DNA of 23,197 nucleotides from Verrucomicrobiota bacterium (GCA_023443985.1 JAEZSJ010000397.1:1-23197); one strand, 5' to 3'. Shown: positions 1-7,681, numbered from the stretch's first letter. Numbers and translations are program-made. The notes: generated by a model from the letters alone, not told the origin.

Positions 1-1406
1 CCGGGGCGGTCCCGCCGCCCACCCGCACCGAGCGCGACACGATGGGGGAGATGCAGGTGCCCGCGGGGGCGCTCTACGGGGCGTCGACCGCGCGGGCGGT
101 GCGGAACTTCCCCATCAGCGGGCACCGCATGCCGGCGGAGTTCCTCCGAAGTCTTGCGCTGGTGAAGGCCGCCTGCGCGCGCGCGAACGAGGAGCTTGGC
201 CGCCTCCCCCCGGAGAAGAGCCGGCTGATCCGCGAGATCGCCGCCGAGATCGCCGCCGGCGGCCTCCTCGACCATTTCCCGGTAGACGTCTTCCAGACCG
301 GCTCCGGCACCTCGACGAACACGAACCTCAACGAGGTCGTCGCCAACCGCGCCAGCCAGCGCGCGGGCCTGCCCCTTGGCTCGCACCGGCCGCTGCACCC
401 CAACGACGACGTGAACCTCGGCCAGTCGTCGAACGACGTGGTGCCGACGGCGCTCCACGTGGGCGTGGCGCTCGCGTTGCGCGAGCGGCTCGGGCCCGCG
501 CTGGTGCAGCTGCAGCGGGCGCTCGCGGGCCGGGCGGAGGCCTTCGCGGAGGTGGTGAAGATCGGCCGTACCCATTTGATGGACGCGACGCCGCTCACCC
601 TCGGGCAGGAGTTCTCCGGCTACGCGGCGCAGGCCGGCAAGGCGGTGGCGCGGGTCGACCGCGCGGTGGCGGCGCTCCGGGAGCTGGCGATCGGCGGCAC
701 CGCGGTGGGCACGGGCCTGAACGGCCATCCGGCGTTCGCCGCGCGGGTGTGCGCCCTGCTGACGGAAGGCACCGGCATCGAGTTCGTGGAGGCGGACAAC
801 CATTTCGAGGCGCAGGCCGCGCGCGACGACGCCGTGGAGGTCGCCGGCGCGCTCGCCACGATCGCGGCGAGCCTCACGAAGATCGCCAACGACATCCGCT
901 GGCTCGGCTCGGGGCCGCGCGGCGGCCTCGGCGAGCTGCGGTTGCCGGCCACGCAGCCGGGCAGCTCCATCATGCCGGGCAAGGTGAACCCGGTCCTCTG
1001 CGAGGCGTTGGTGCAGGTGTGTCTCCATGTGCAGGGGCTCACCCAGTCGGTGGTGCTGTGCGGGCGCGAGGGACACTTCGAGCTCAACGCCACGATCCCG
1101 TTGATCGCGCACGCGCTCCACGAGGCGATCCGCTGCCTGGCGAACGCCGTGCGGGTGTTCGCCGAAGCGTGCGTCGCCGGGCTCGAGGCCGACGCGGCCC
1201 GGTGTGCGGAGCTGGCGGAGCGCTCGCTCATGCTCGTGACCGCCTTGACACCGAAGATTGGATATGAGCGGGCGGCCGCGGTGGCGAAGGAGGCGGCGGC
1301 GACGGGCCGGACGCTGCGCGAGGTCGTGCTCGAGCGGAAACTGCTGGACGAGGGGGAGCTGGGGCGCGCGCTCGACCCTCGGCGCATGACGCGCGGTCCC
1401 GCGTAG
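1..1406 (+). CDS. fumC: Class II fumarase, 5' end cut off by window
   Basis: Fumarate hydratase of the fumarase/aspartase superfamily, interconverting fumarate and malate in the TCA cycle in the cytosol. The reading frame is open from base 3. The residues before the first ATG (base 42) read TRTERDTMGE, the usual fumarase N-terminus, so the true start lies upstream of the window. Seen in the protein: QTGSGTSTN and HPNDDVNLGQSSND substrate-site segments, GRTHLMDATPLTLGQE carrying the conserved His, and the family signature GSSIMPGKVNP. The tail SLMLVTALTPKIGY and the ending DPRRMT favour fumarase over aspartate ammonia-lyase, the nearest alternative. The TAG stop lies 13 bases from the stop of the convergent GH130 gene. 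I see no hairpin terminator in that gap. Confidence 0.88.
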   Translation, partial: GAVPPPTRTERDTMGEMQVPAGALYGASTARAVRNFPISGHRMPAEFLRSLALVKAACARANEELGRLPPEKSRLIREIAAEIAAGGLLDHFPVDVFQTGSGTSTNTNLNEVVANRASQRAGLPLGSHRPLHPNDDVNLGQSSNDVVPTALHVGVALALRERLGPALVQLQRALAGRAEAFAEVVKIGRTHLMDATPLTLGQEFSGYAAQAGKAVARVDRAVAALRELAIGGTAVGTGLNGHPAFAARVCALLTEGTGIEFVEADNHFEAQAARDDAVEVAGALATIAASLTKIANDIRWLGSGPRGGLGELRLPATQPGSSIMPGKVNPVLCEALVQVCLHVQGLTQSVVLCGREGHFELNATIPLIAHALHEAIRCLANAVRVFAEACVAGLEADAARCAELAERSLMLVTALTPKIGYERAAAVAKEAAATGRTLREVVLERKLLDEGELGRALDPRRMTRGPA

Positions 1407-1419
1407 CCGGCGGGCACCG

Positions 1420-2877
1420 TCACTCCATCGAGGCGAGGATGTCGGCGACCGGGACGGTGGCGAACCGCGTGGCGAAATCCGAGATCGCGTACGGCACGAC
1501 CAGCGTGCCGCCGTGGAGGAGCGCGCCACAGGAGTAGACGACGTTGGGCACGTAGCCCTCGCGCTCGTCCTCGGTCGGGGTGATGAGGGGCTCGCGCGAG
1601 CGCCCGAGCACCTTCGTGGGGTCGTCGCGGTCGAGCAGGCAGGCGCCGATGCAGTACTTCCGCATGGCCCCGATGCCGTGGGTGAGCACGAGCCAGCCGC
1701 GGTCGGTCTCGATGGGCGAGCCGCAGTTGCCGAGCTGCACGAACTCCCAGGTGTAGGTCGGCTTGAGGATGATCCGCGAGGTGCGCCAGAAGTGGACATC
1801 GTGGGAGAACATGAGGTGGATGTTCTCGTTGTCCTGGCGGGAGAGCATCGCGTATTCGCCGTGGATCCTGCGGGGAAAGAGCGCCATGCCCTTGTTCTGC
1901 ACGGCCGCGCCCGTGAGCGTGACGAACTGGAAGTCGAGGAAGTCGTCGGTGCGGAGCAGTTCGGGGCTGGTGTGGCGGCCGTCGTAGGCGGTGTAGGTGG
2001 CGAAATAGGTGATACGGCCGTCGTCCTCCCGGAAGCGCACGAAGCGGGCGTCCTCGATGCCGCGGCTCTGCGTGGGCGAGCGCGGGAAGATGACCCGCTC
2101 GGACATGCGGAGGTCGTCGGCGAAGCGCACGCGGTAGTTGGAGAGGGCGAGGCGGAGAATGGTCTCCTCGGTCGAGACGGAGTTCGAGACCTCGCCCGGG
2201 CCGATCTGGTTGTGGACGAAGGCCAGGGAGGCGCGCAGCTCGGCGAGGGTGAAGTTCGCGCCGACGGTGGCGAGCGTGCGTTTGGTGAACTCGCCGGCGA
2301 ACCCGAGCTCGGCGAGCTGCTGGGCGAAGCGGAGCTTCTGGAAGGGCGCGTCGGCCTGGAACTTCGGCTCGGTGACAAAACGCGTGGGGGTGTTGATCGC
2401 GATCCGCCCCGCGGCGTCGACGACGCCGGTCCGGAAGGTGATCGAGGAGAGGTGGCCTTCGCCGGTCGCCCGCAGGCTCAGGATGAAACGGGCGGAGCCG
2501 GCCGGGAGGTCGCTCTGGTCGGGATGGAGGACGATCGAGGGGTTGAAGAGCGCGGCGGCCTCGAGCGAGTACTCGAGCGTGAAATACGAGCCGATCACGA
2601 GCTGCCGGGCCTCGGAGAGTTCCAGGTCGGAGACCAGGTGCGGACGGACGCTCTCGAAACGCTCGCGGAAGAGTTCGCGCGTCTTCTGATGGCGGCCGGA
2701 GAACTCCGAGAGGATCTGGGCGAGCAGCGCCTCGACTTGCGGCTCGGTGAGCGCGAGCAGGCGGGCGATGATGCGGACGATGCGTTGTTCGTTCGCGAGC
2801 ACGAACGGACGGATCAACACCCGGGCGCGGTCCGGGTTGATGAAGATGTCGGCGCGTTGGACCCCCGGGGCGGACAT
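1420..2877 (-). CDS. Glycoside hydrolase family 130 protein (probable mannoside phosphorylase)
   Basis: A 485-aa GH130-type protein. Known members use inorganic phosphate to cleave beta-mannosides and release mannose 1-phosphate; a minority hydrolyse instead. Residues 1-110 form a helical N-terminal extension, followed by the five-bladed propeller region. Seen motifs: FNPSIV (111-116), GIEDARF (273-279) with Asp276 at the catalytic-acid position (many members have Pro where this has Ala), NKGMALFPRR (328-337), THGIG with His400, GACLLDRDDPTKVLGR (411-426), and PNVVYSCGALLHGG followed by PYAISD. Retention of the NKG Lys, His400 and the terminal Asp suggests the phosphate site is kept, but this was judged by eye. 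The ATG lies 3 bases after the stop of the glycosyltransferase gene, so the two are probably co-translated. The sugar substrate is unknown. Confidence 0.85.
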   Translation of the reverse strand: MSAPGVQRADIFINPDRARVLIRPFVLANEQRIVRIIARLLALTEPQVEALLAQILSEFSGRHQKTRELFRERFESVRPHLVSDLELSEARQLVIGSYFTLEYSLEAAALFNPSIVLHPDQSDLPAGSARFILSLRATGEGHLSSITFRTGVVDAAGRIAINTPTRFVTEPKFQADAPFQKLRFAQQLAELGFAGEFTKRTLATVGANFTLAELRASLAFVHNQIGPGEVSNSVSTEETILRLALSNYRVRFADDLRMSERVIFPRSPTQSRGIEDARFVRFREDDGRITYFATYTAYDGRHTSPELLRTDDFLDFQFVTLTGAAVQNKGMALFPRRIHGEYAMLSRQDNENIHLMFSHDVHFWRTSRIILKPTYTWEFVQLGNCGSPIETDRGWLVLTHGIGAMRKYCIGACLLDRDDPTKVLGRSREPLITPTEDEREGYVPNVVYSCGALLHGGTLVVPYAISDFATRFATVPVADILASME

Positions 2878-2880
2878 GGC

Positions 2881-5163
2881 TCAGGCCGGGGCGAGTTCGG
2901 CGGAGCGCCCGGTGGCGGCCGGAGCCTGGCGGCGGTGGACGAGGCGCAGTTCGGCAAGCGCGAGGTGGAAGGCGAGGGTGGACTCGGCGCCCTGGTTCTC
3001 GTTCACCCGGTCCGCATGGAGCGCGTCGCGACAGCCGCCCGTGTGCGGGTCGTAGAGGGGCAGGCCGAGGTCGTTGCGACCGAGAAACCACTCGAACACC
3101 AGGTGGGCACGGGAGAGCCAGAACCGGTCGCCGGTGATGCGGAACGCCTCGAGGCAGGCGCTCACGGTCGCCTGCGCCTCGATCGGCTGCTGGTCGAAGT
3201 AGGCGCGGGTGCCGTCGCGGTGGTAGAAGCCGTTGGAGCCGATCGGCTGGAAACGTCCGTGCGGGGAGGTCTGGAGCTGCACCAGCCAGCGGAGCGCCCG
3301 CAGGCCGGCGGCGACGACGGCGGGCTGGTCGGTGGCGCGGCCGGAGAGCATGAGGGCGTGCGGGAGTCGGGCGTTGTCGTAGGTGGCGTCGTCGGCGAGC
3401 CAGTGCCAGTCGGCCCGGCTGTGTTCGACGAAACGCCGCATGAGCCGGTCGGTGAGCGCGGTGCGCAGATCGAGTGCGCGCTGATCGCCGGGCTGGTCGC
3501 GCAGGTAGGCATCAAGCCCGAGCAGGCTGAACGCCCAGGTACGCGGATGCACGAGCGCGGGGACGGGCGGCAGCGCCTCGTGGAGCAGGCGGCGGGCGAG
3601 CAGGCGCAGCCCGCGGTCGCGGGCTCCGGCGGCGCACACGCCCAGCGCCCACAGGGCACGGCCGTGCGAGTCCTCGGAGCCCTCCTCCTCGAGCCAGCGG
3701 CGGTCGTAGCCGAGGAAGTTGCGGAAGCGGCCCGTGCCGGGGTGCAGCGCGTGGGCGAGAAAGCCGGCATAGCTCGGGACGAGGCGGGAAAGCGCCGCGG
3801 GGCCCTCCCCGAGCTCCTCCCAGAGCAGGGCGAGGAGGAGGGCGCGGGCGTTGTCGTCTGTGCAATAGCCGTGGATACGGTGCGGGACCGTGTAGAGGGC
3901 GTGCTGGAGGATGCCGGTCGAGTCGGTGAGGCGCAGCACATGGTCCGGCCGGAAGACCGGCAGCGGCACGGGGTCGCGGTCGGGATCGACGGGCTCGGGC
4001 GCCGGTTCGCGGTGCTGGGCCCGGGCGTGCTCGGCGTGCGCCCGGGCGAAGGTCCCGAGATAGTGTTCGGCGGCGCGCGGCCAGATCATGCCGCGCCCGA
4101 TGCCGTAGGCGCGGCGGCGCATCGCGAGGCGGCGCCCCTGGTCGCGCAGCAGCGCGGCGACCTCGCGGGCGATCGCGCCGGAGTCGGCGAAGGGGACGAG
4201 CACGCCGCGGTCCCCGGCGAGGAGCTCGGCGGCGTGCCAGTATGGTGTGGATACGACGGCCTTGCCGGCGCCGAAGGCGTAGGCGAGCGTGCCGGAGACG
4301 ATCTGCTGCTCGTTGAGGTACGGCGTGATGTAGACGTCGGCGGCGCCGATGAAATCCTTGAGCTCGGCGAGGTCGACGAAACGGTCGAAGAAGACGACGT
4401 GCTCCTCGACGCCGTGGCGTTGGGCCAGCTGCTCGAGGCTGCGGCGGTAGGTCTCCCCCTGCTCGCGCACGAGGTTGGGATGGGTGGCTCCGAGGACCAG
4501 ATACACGACCTGCGGGAACTCGGCGATGATGGCCGGCAGGGCGGCGAGCACGTGCTCGATGCCCTTGTTGGGCGAGAGCAGTCCGAAAGTCAGGAGCGTG
4601 AGCCGCCCCTCCACGGCGAAGAGCTCCTTGCAGCGGTCGGGCTCCTCGAAGGGCACATCGGGGATTCCATGCGCGATCAGGTCGATCTTCGCGTCGGGCG
4701 CCCCGTAGGTCTCGCGCAGGAAGGTGCGGCCGCGCTCGGTCATCACGACCAGCCGGTCGGACATGCCGATGAGCGACCGCATCACCTCGCGCTGGGCCGG
4801 GGAGGGCGCGCGCAGGACGGTGTGGAACGTGGTAACCACCGGCGTGCGCAGGGCCCGCAGCAGCGTCAACAGGTGTCGGCCCGCCTCGCCGCCGAAGATC
4901 CCGAACTCGTGCTGGACGCAGAGCAGGTCGGCGCCGCCGCGGTTGAGGAACTCGGCGGCGCGCAGGTAGCTGCGCGGATCGTCCTCGGCGATCTCGCAGA
5001 CGACCTCGGGCGGGTAGCCGTGGTTCGCGCCCCGTTGCGTGACAGCGATCACCGGGCAGTCGCCCGGGGCCGACTGCGCGGCCACGGATTGGCGGAGATC
5101 GTGGGTGAACGTCGCGATGCCGCACTTGCGCGGCAGGTAGGTTCCGAGGAACGCGGTCTTCAT
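2881..5163 (-). CDS. GT4 glycosyltransferase fused to a glycosidase-like alpha-helical domain
   Basis: A 760-aa two-part protein. Residues 1-380 are a GT-B, family 4 type glycosyltransferase: LGTYLPRKCGIATFT near the start, QHEFGIFGG (84-92), TFHTV (112-116), FGLLSPNKGIEHVL (193-206) and SGTLAYAFGAGKAVVSTPYW (290-309) at the nucleotide-sugar site. A charged linker rich in Pro and Glu (385-402) leads to a C-terminal domain (about 405-760) with TDSTGILQHA, GYCTDDNARALLLAL and WHWLADD segments, resembling (alpha/alpha)6-barrel glycosidase-like domains. The start was chosen at ATG 5163 because MKTAFLGTYLPRKCG is a normal family N-terminus; the open frame runs further upstream without family-like sequence. 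It sits 32 bases after the DUF1328 gene and 3 bases before GH130. Donor and acceptor sugars cannot be told from sequence. Confidence 0.85.
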   Translation of the reverse strand: MKTAFLGTYLPRKCGIATFTHDLRQSVAAQSAPGDCPVIAVTQRGANHGYPPEVVCEIAEDDPRSYLRAAEFLNRGGADLLCVQHEFGIFGGEAGRHLLTLLRALRTPVVTTFHTVLRAPSPAQREVMRSLIGMSDRLVVMTERGRTFLRETYGAPDAKIDLIAHGIPDVPFEEPDRCKELFAVEGRLTLLTFGLLSPNKGIEHVLAALPAIIAEFPQVVYLVLGATHPNLVREQGETYRRSLEQLAQRHGVEEHVVFFDRFVDLAELKDFIGAADVYITPYLNEQQIVSGTLAYAFGAGKAVVSTPYWHAAELLAGDRGVLVPFADSGAIAREVAALLRDQGRRLAMRRRAYGIGRGMIWPRAAEHYLGTFARAHAEHARAQHREPAPEPVDPDRDPVPLPVFRPDHVLRLTDSTGILQHALYTVPHRIHGYCTDDNARALLLALLWEELGEGPAALSRLVPSYAGFLAHALHPGTGRFRNFLGYDRRWLEEEGSEDSHGRALWALGVCAAGARDRGLRLLARRLLHEALPPVPALVHPRTWAFSLLGLDAYLRDQPGDQRALDLRTALTDRLMRRFVEHSRADWHWLADDATYDNARLPHALMLSGRATDQPAVVAAGLRALRWLVQLQTSPHGRFQPIGSNGFYHRDGTRAYFDQQPIEAQATVSACLEAFRITGDRFWLSRAHLVFEWFLGRNDLGLPLYDPHTGGCRDALHADRVNENQGAESTLAFHLALAELRLVHRRQAPAATGRSAELAPA

Positions 5164-5195
5164 CGGGCGTGGGCGGATGGGGCGGGGCGGCCGGG

Positions 5196-5354
5196 TCAGG
5201 CGCGACGGCCGCGCAGCAGCGAGACGACGAACAGGACCAGGAACAGCACGAAGCAGATCTTGGCGATGAGCGCCGCCGTTCCCGCCACGACGCCGAAACC
5301 GAGCGCCCCGGAGACCAGGGCGAGGAGCAGGAAGAAGATGGTGTAGCCGAGCAT
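5196..5354 (-). CDS. DUF1328 small membrane protein
   Basis: A 52-aa protein of the DUF1328 (YtjA-like) family: MLGYTIFF, a glycine-rich GALGFGVVAGTAALIAKI turn, then LFLVLFVVSLLRG and a basic tail. Two transmembrane helices are expected, at about 3-20 and 25-47. The family is widespread and of unknown biochemical role. The ATG at 5354 was chosen because the family starts with ML-W/Y at this place; the open frame continues upstream with unrelated Pro/Arg-rich sequence. No Shine-Dalgarno is visible (CTCCACC precedes the ATG). It is the first gene of a probable three-gene unit with the glycosyltransferase (32-base gap) and GH130, and is divergent from the ECF sigma gene. Confidence 0.85.
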   Translation of the reverse strand: MLGYTIFFLLLALVSGALGFGVVAGTAALIAKICFVLFLVLFVVSLLRGRRA

Positions 5355-5447
5355 GGTGGAGCGAGTTGGTGGTTGAGGGAATCCGCAGCGGCCGGGAGCC
5401 GGTGCGGCGACAGCCCGAGAGTAACGTGCCGGCGTTCTCCAAGCCAT

Positions 5448-5484
5448 CGGGCCCGGCCCGAGCCGCGGGTGGGGCCCGGGCCCG
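5448..5484. repeat. GC-rich inverted repeat upstream of sigma gene
   Basis: Left arm CGGGCCCGGCCC (5448-5459) pairs with GGGCCCGGGCCCG (5472-5484) around a 12-base loop. Nine base pairs are continuous, then one bulged G, then three more pairs. There is no T-run on either side, and both neighbouring genes point away, so a terminator role is not expected. Such GC-only symmetry can arise by chance in DNA of this composition. Confidence 0.35.
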
Positions 5485-5684
5485 CGCGCGCTGCCGCAAA
5501 TTTGCCGGGGTCGGGAACCCGGAGCCGCCGAGCGTGTTACAGGAAGGTGCAGCCCAACCCGCCGACGTGCTCCCACACTTGTCGTACCTCCACGCCCTCT
5601 TGGCGTCGCGCCCGCCCGCTCCGTGCCCGGAGCCGGCGGCGGCTGCCGCTTGGCGGAAGGGCAATCCGGCCGGGCGCGCGTTGC

Positions 5685-5713
5685 TTGACCGGGCCGGAGC
5701 CCGCAGCGAATGT
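5685..5713 (+). promoter_or_regulatory. Possible sigma70-type promoter for the ECF sigma gene
   Basis: TTGACC (5685-5690, five of six matches to the -35 consensus), a 17-base spacer, then GAATGT (5708-5713) as a poor -10. This would give a leader of about 70 bases before the ATG at 5790. The -10 is weak, so the call is tentative. Confidence 0.25.
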
Positions 5714-5718
5714 CCCGC

Positions 5719-5772
5719 GGAACCTATCAGCTGAGACCATCACCGTGGGAACATTCAAGGACTACGCCAGTC
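5719..5772 (+). promoter_or_regulatory. Two GGAAC motifs, candidate ECF-type promoter elements
   Basis: GGAACC at 5719-5724 is followed after 15 bases by TCACC. GGAAC at 5748-5752 is followed after exactly 17 bases by GTCG (5770-5773). GGAAC with a GTC-type -10 is the common pattern of ECF sigma promoters, so either could serve autoregulation. The second would start transcription almost at the ribosome site (GAGGTA, 5778-5783), which makes the first more practical. This is pattern matching only. Confidence 0.3.
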
Positions 5773-5789
5773 GCACCGAGGTAGAACGC

Positions 5790-6395
5790 ATGTCTACCAA
5801 GGCCCAGGACGTCGCCTTCGACCGCCTGCTCGTCGACCGCATCAAAGCCGGCGACGAACTCGCGTTCAACGAGATGGTCGGCAAGTATTGGGACCGGATC
5901 TACTCGATGGTCCACCAGCTCCTGCGCAACCCGCAGGACGCCGAGGAGGTCACGCAGGATGCCTTCATCCGCGCGCACCGCGGGCTGGGGAACTTCCGGG
6001 GCGACGCCGCCTTCTCGACCTGGCTCTACCAGATCGCGACCAATCTCGCGCGCAACCGCTACTGGTATTGGTGGCGGCGGAAGCGGGACAAGACGGTCTC
6101 GTTCGACCAGCCGCTCGGCGAGGATGACGACAGCGCCACGCTCGCCGAGATCATCCCGGCCGATGTCGAGGCGCCCGACGACATCACGGTGACGAGCGAG
6201 TTCACCGAGCATGTCGCCGCGGGCATGGAGAAACTCGGCAAGAAGCACCGGGAGATACTCGTGCTGCGCAATGTCCAAAATCATTCCTACGAGGAGATCG
6301 CCGAGATTCTCGGGATCAGCGTGGGAACCGTGAAGAGCCGGATCGCCCGGGCCCGCGAGGCCCTGCGCGAGCTGCTCGGGGAGGATTTCAAATGA
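5790..6395 (+). CDS. ECF-family RNA polymerase sigma factor
   Basis: A 201-aa sigma70-family ECF sigma factor that directs RNA polymerase to a stress or envelope regulon. Region 2 lies at about 25-95, with RNPQDAEEVTQDAFIRAHR and FSTWLYQIATNLARNR. An unusual tryptophan/arginine-rich stretch YWYWWRRKRDK (91-101) follows. Region 4 lies at about 143-195, with a helix-turn-helix YEEIAEILGISVGTVKSRIARARE (167-190; the core is EEIAEILGISVGTVKSRI). The ATG at 5790 has a good ribosome site, GAGGTA, six bases upstream. An in-frame GTG at 5745 is possible but has no such site. The stop overlaps the start of the anti-sigma gene by four bases (ATGA), so the two are coupled. A terminator follows the pair at 7061-7090. 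Confidence 0.92.
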   Translation: MSTKAQDVAFDRLLVDRIKAGDELAFNEMVGKYWDRIYSMVHQLLRNPQDAEEVTQDAFIRAHRGLGNFRGDAAFSTWLYQIATNLARNRYWYWWRRKRDKTVSFDQPLGEDDDSATLAEIIPADVEAPDDITVTSEFTEHVAAGMEKLGKKHREILVLRNVQNHSYEEIAEILGISVGTVKSRIARAREALRELLGEDFK

Positions 6396-7033
6396 CCCAC
6401 GATCGATTCATCGAACTACTCAACCTCTACGTCGATGGAGAGCTGCCGCCGGCCCAGGCGGCCGAGTTGGAACGGGCCATCGCGGGCGACGCCGAGCGTC
6501 GCCGGATCTACCGCCAATATTGCCAGATGCAGAAGGCCTGTTCCGGCTTGGCGGAGCATTTCCGCGAGGAAGCCGCGCCGGCCCCGCATTTCCGCCAAGG
6601 GAAGGTGGTGGCGATCGACGCGCAGCGGGGCGCGCGCGAGTGGCTGCGCTCGCTCGGCCTCGTGGCCAGCGGCGCGCTCGCCGCGTGCGCCGTGTTTGTG
6701 GCGGTGCGACAGGTGTCGCCCGCGGCCGCACCGGCCGAGGTGGCGCAACCGGCCGTCGCGCAGCCCGAGGTCGCGCGCGCGCAGCCGGTGCTGCAGGCGA
6801 CCACCGTCGCCTACGGCGCCGACCCTGCCGGGTTCCGCAATCCTTGGGGGCAGGGGAGCCGGGACATCGTCGTCGACTTCGCGCGGATGGCGCCGGTGAC
6901 CCGGCCGCTGGTGGTGCCCGATCTCTCCAGCGTCGAGGATCTCAAGGTCGATCTGCGACCGTACAGCGACGTATCGAACACGCCGTTGCGGCTCGAGGAG
7001 ATCGAGGCGAACGCCTTCCAGTTCCAGCGCTGA
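6392..7033 (+). CDS. Membrane-anchored anti-sigma factor, non-zinc type
   Basis: A 213-aa probable anti-sigma factor, inferred from its coupling to the sigma gene and its architecture. The N-terminal cytoplasmic part (1-60) begins HDRFIELLNLYVDGELPPAQAAELERAI, the typical short helical anti-sigma start with a DGEL motif. A linker is followed by one transmembrane segment at about 86-106 (SLGLVASGALAACAVFVAV). An Ala/Pro/Glu/Val-rich spacer (109-135) then leads to a C-terminal domain of about 75 residues, presumably periplasmic. The classical zinc motif His-x3-Cys-x2-Cys is absent; the only cysteines nearby are Cys44 and Cys50, spaced x5. No protease-site signature is recognised. It overlaps the sigma gene by four bases. 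Confidence 0.8.
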   Translation: MTHDRFIELLNLYVDGELPPAQAAELERAIAGDAERRRIYRQYCQMQKACSGLAEHFREEAAPAPHFRQGKVVAIDAQRGAREWLRSLGLVASGALAACAVFVAVRQVSPAAAPAEVAQPAVAQPEVARAQPVLQATTVAYGADPAGFRNPWGQGSRDIVVDFARMAPVTRPLVVPDLSSVEDLKVDLRPYSDVSNTPLRLEEIEANAFQFQR

Positions 7034-7060
7034 ACGGTACTGCGGAGCCGAAACCCTTCG

Positions 7061-7090
7061 GGCGCTCTCCCCTCAGGAGAGCGCCTTTTT
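7061..7090 (+). terminator. Rho-independent terminator of the sigma/anti-sigma operon
   Basis: A perfect 10-bp stem GGCGCTCTCC / GGAGAGCGCC (7061-7070 and 7076-7085), a 5-base loop CCTCA and a run of five T (7086-7090). It starts 28 bases after the anti-sigma stop. The loop contains the ruvA stop codon on the opposite strand. The right arm and T-run are ruvA coding sequence, read there as its last residues KKALS. Confidence 0.92.
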
Positions 7091-7681
7091 GATGAGCGCC
7101 TCGGTGGTGGCGCCCGCGCCGAGGGCGCCCTGCGCCTTGCGCACGGCCTTGTCGGCATCCGGCGGACGGTACCCGAGCGCGACCAGCGCGGCGACGGCGT
7201 CGGCCAACGGGGAGGCTTCGGTGGCGGCGGGCAGGTTGCCTCCGGCGCCCGGTCCCGCCGGGACGATCTGCGCGACGGCACCGAGCTTGTCCTTCAGATC
7301 GAGGATGATCCGCTCGGCGGTCTTCCGGCCGATGCCGGGGCATTTGGAAAGCAGTTCGGCATCGCCGGCGGCGATCGCGCCTTGGAGCGACGGCAGCGAA
7401 AGCTGGCTCATCAACGCGAGCGAGACCTTCGGACCGACTCCGCTCACCTTCTCGATCAGCAGGCGGAAGAAGTCGCGCTCGGCGGCCGTGGCGAAACCGT
7501 AGATCGCCTGCGAATCCTCGCGGTAGACGACGGTGGTGTGCAGGAACGCCGGCTGGCCGGCCGCGGGGAGTTTCTCCGCGGTGGTGACGGGGATGTTCAC
7601 CTCGTAGCCGACACCGGCGACCTCGAGCACCGCCCGCAATGGCGTGGCGGAAAGCAGGGTACCACGCAGGCTGGCGATCAT
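7073..7681 (-). CDS. ruvA: Holliday junction branch migration protein RuvA
   Basis: A 202-aa RuvA subunit, which binds Holliday junctions as a tetramer and loads the RuvB motor for branch migration in recombination and repair. Seen: the N-terminal OB-fold beginning MIASLRG with VGYEVNIP, two helix-hairpin-helix motifs (VSGVGPKVSLAL and CPGIGRKTAERII), an Ala/Gly/Pro linker and the C-terminal RuvB-binding domain (LADAVAALVALGYRPPDADKAV). Length is normal. The ATG at 7681 overlaps the dapB stop by four bases (ATGA), which fixes the start and indicates translational coupling. No ruvB or ruvC is in the window. The 3' end overlaps the terminator of the convergent operon. Confidence 0.96.
   Translation of the reverse strand: MIASLRGTLLSATPLRAVLEVAGVGYEVNIPVTTAEKLPAAGQPAFLHTTVVYREDSQAIYGFATAAERDFFRLLIEKVSGVGPKVSLALMSQLSLPSLQGAIAAGDAELLSKCPGIGRKTAERIILDLKDKLGAVAQIVPAGPGAGGNLPAATEASPLADAVAALVALGYRPPDADKAVRKAQGALGAGATTEALIKKALS

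Larger units (their letters stand above)
5355..5789. other. Divergent intergenic region, 435 bp
   Basis: No coding region that I can support. It separates the minus-strand DUF1328/GT/GH130 unit from the plus-strand ECF sigma unit and should hold both promoters. Visible elements: a GC-rich inverted repeat (5448-5459 with 5472-5484), a perfect 10-bp palindrome GCAAATTTGC (5496-5505) in otherwise GC-rich DNA, a sigma70-like TTGACC (5685-5690), and two GGAAC motifs (5719 and 5748) resembling ECF -35 elements. I found no convincing minus-strand promoter for the DUF1328 gene. Confidence 0.6.

Noticed and set aside
620..3091. An 823-codon minus-strand frame spanning fumC antisense and GH130 in another frame
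   Set aside because: The translation is Arg/Pro-rich noise over the GH130 gene and antisense over fumC.
1513..5346. A 1277-codon plus-strand open frame opposite GH130 and the glycosyltransferase
   Set aside because: It is antisense to two proteins with clear family motifs and its translation is a low-complexity Gly/Glu/Val/Ala/Arg mix, as expected from the reverse strand of high-GC genes.
5745..5747. GTG as the start of the sigma factor
   Set aside because: It is in frame but has no ribosome site, whereas ATG 5790 has GAGGTA at good spacing and fits the family length.
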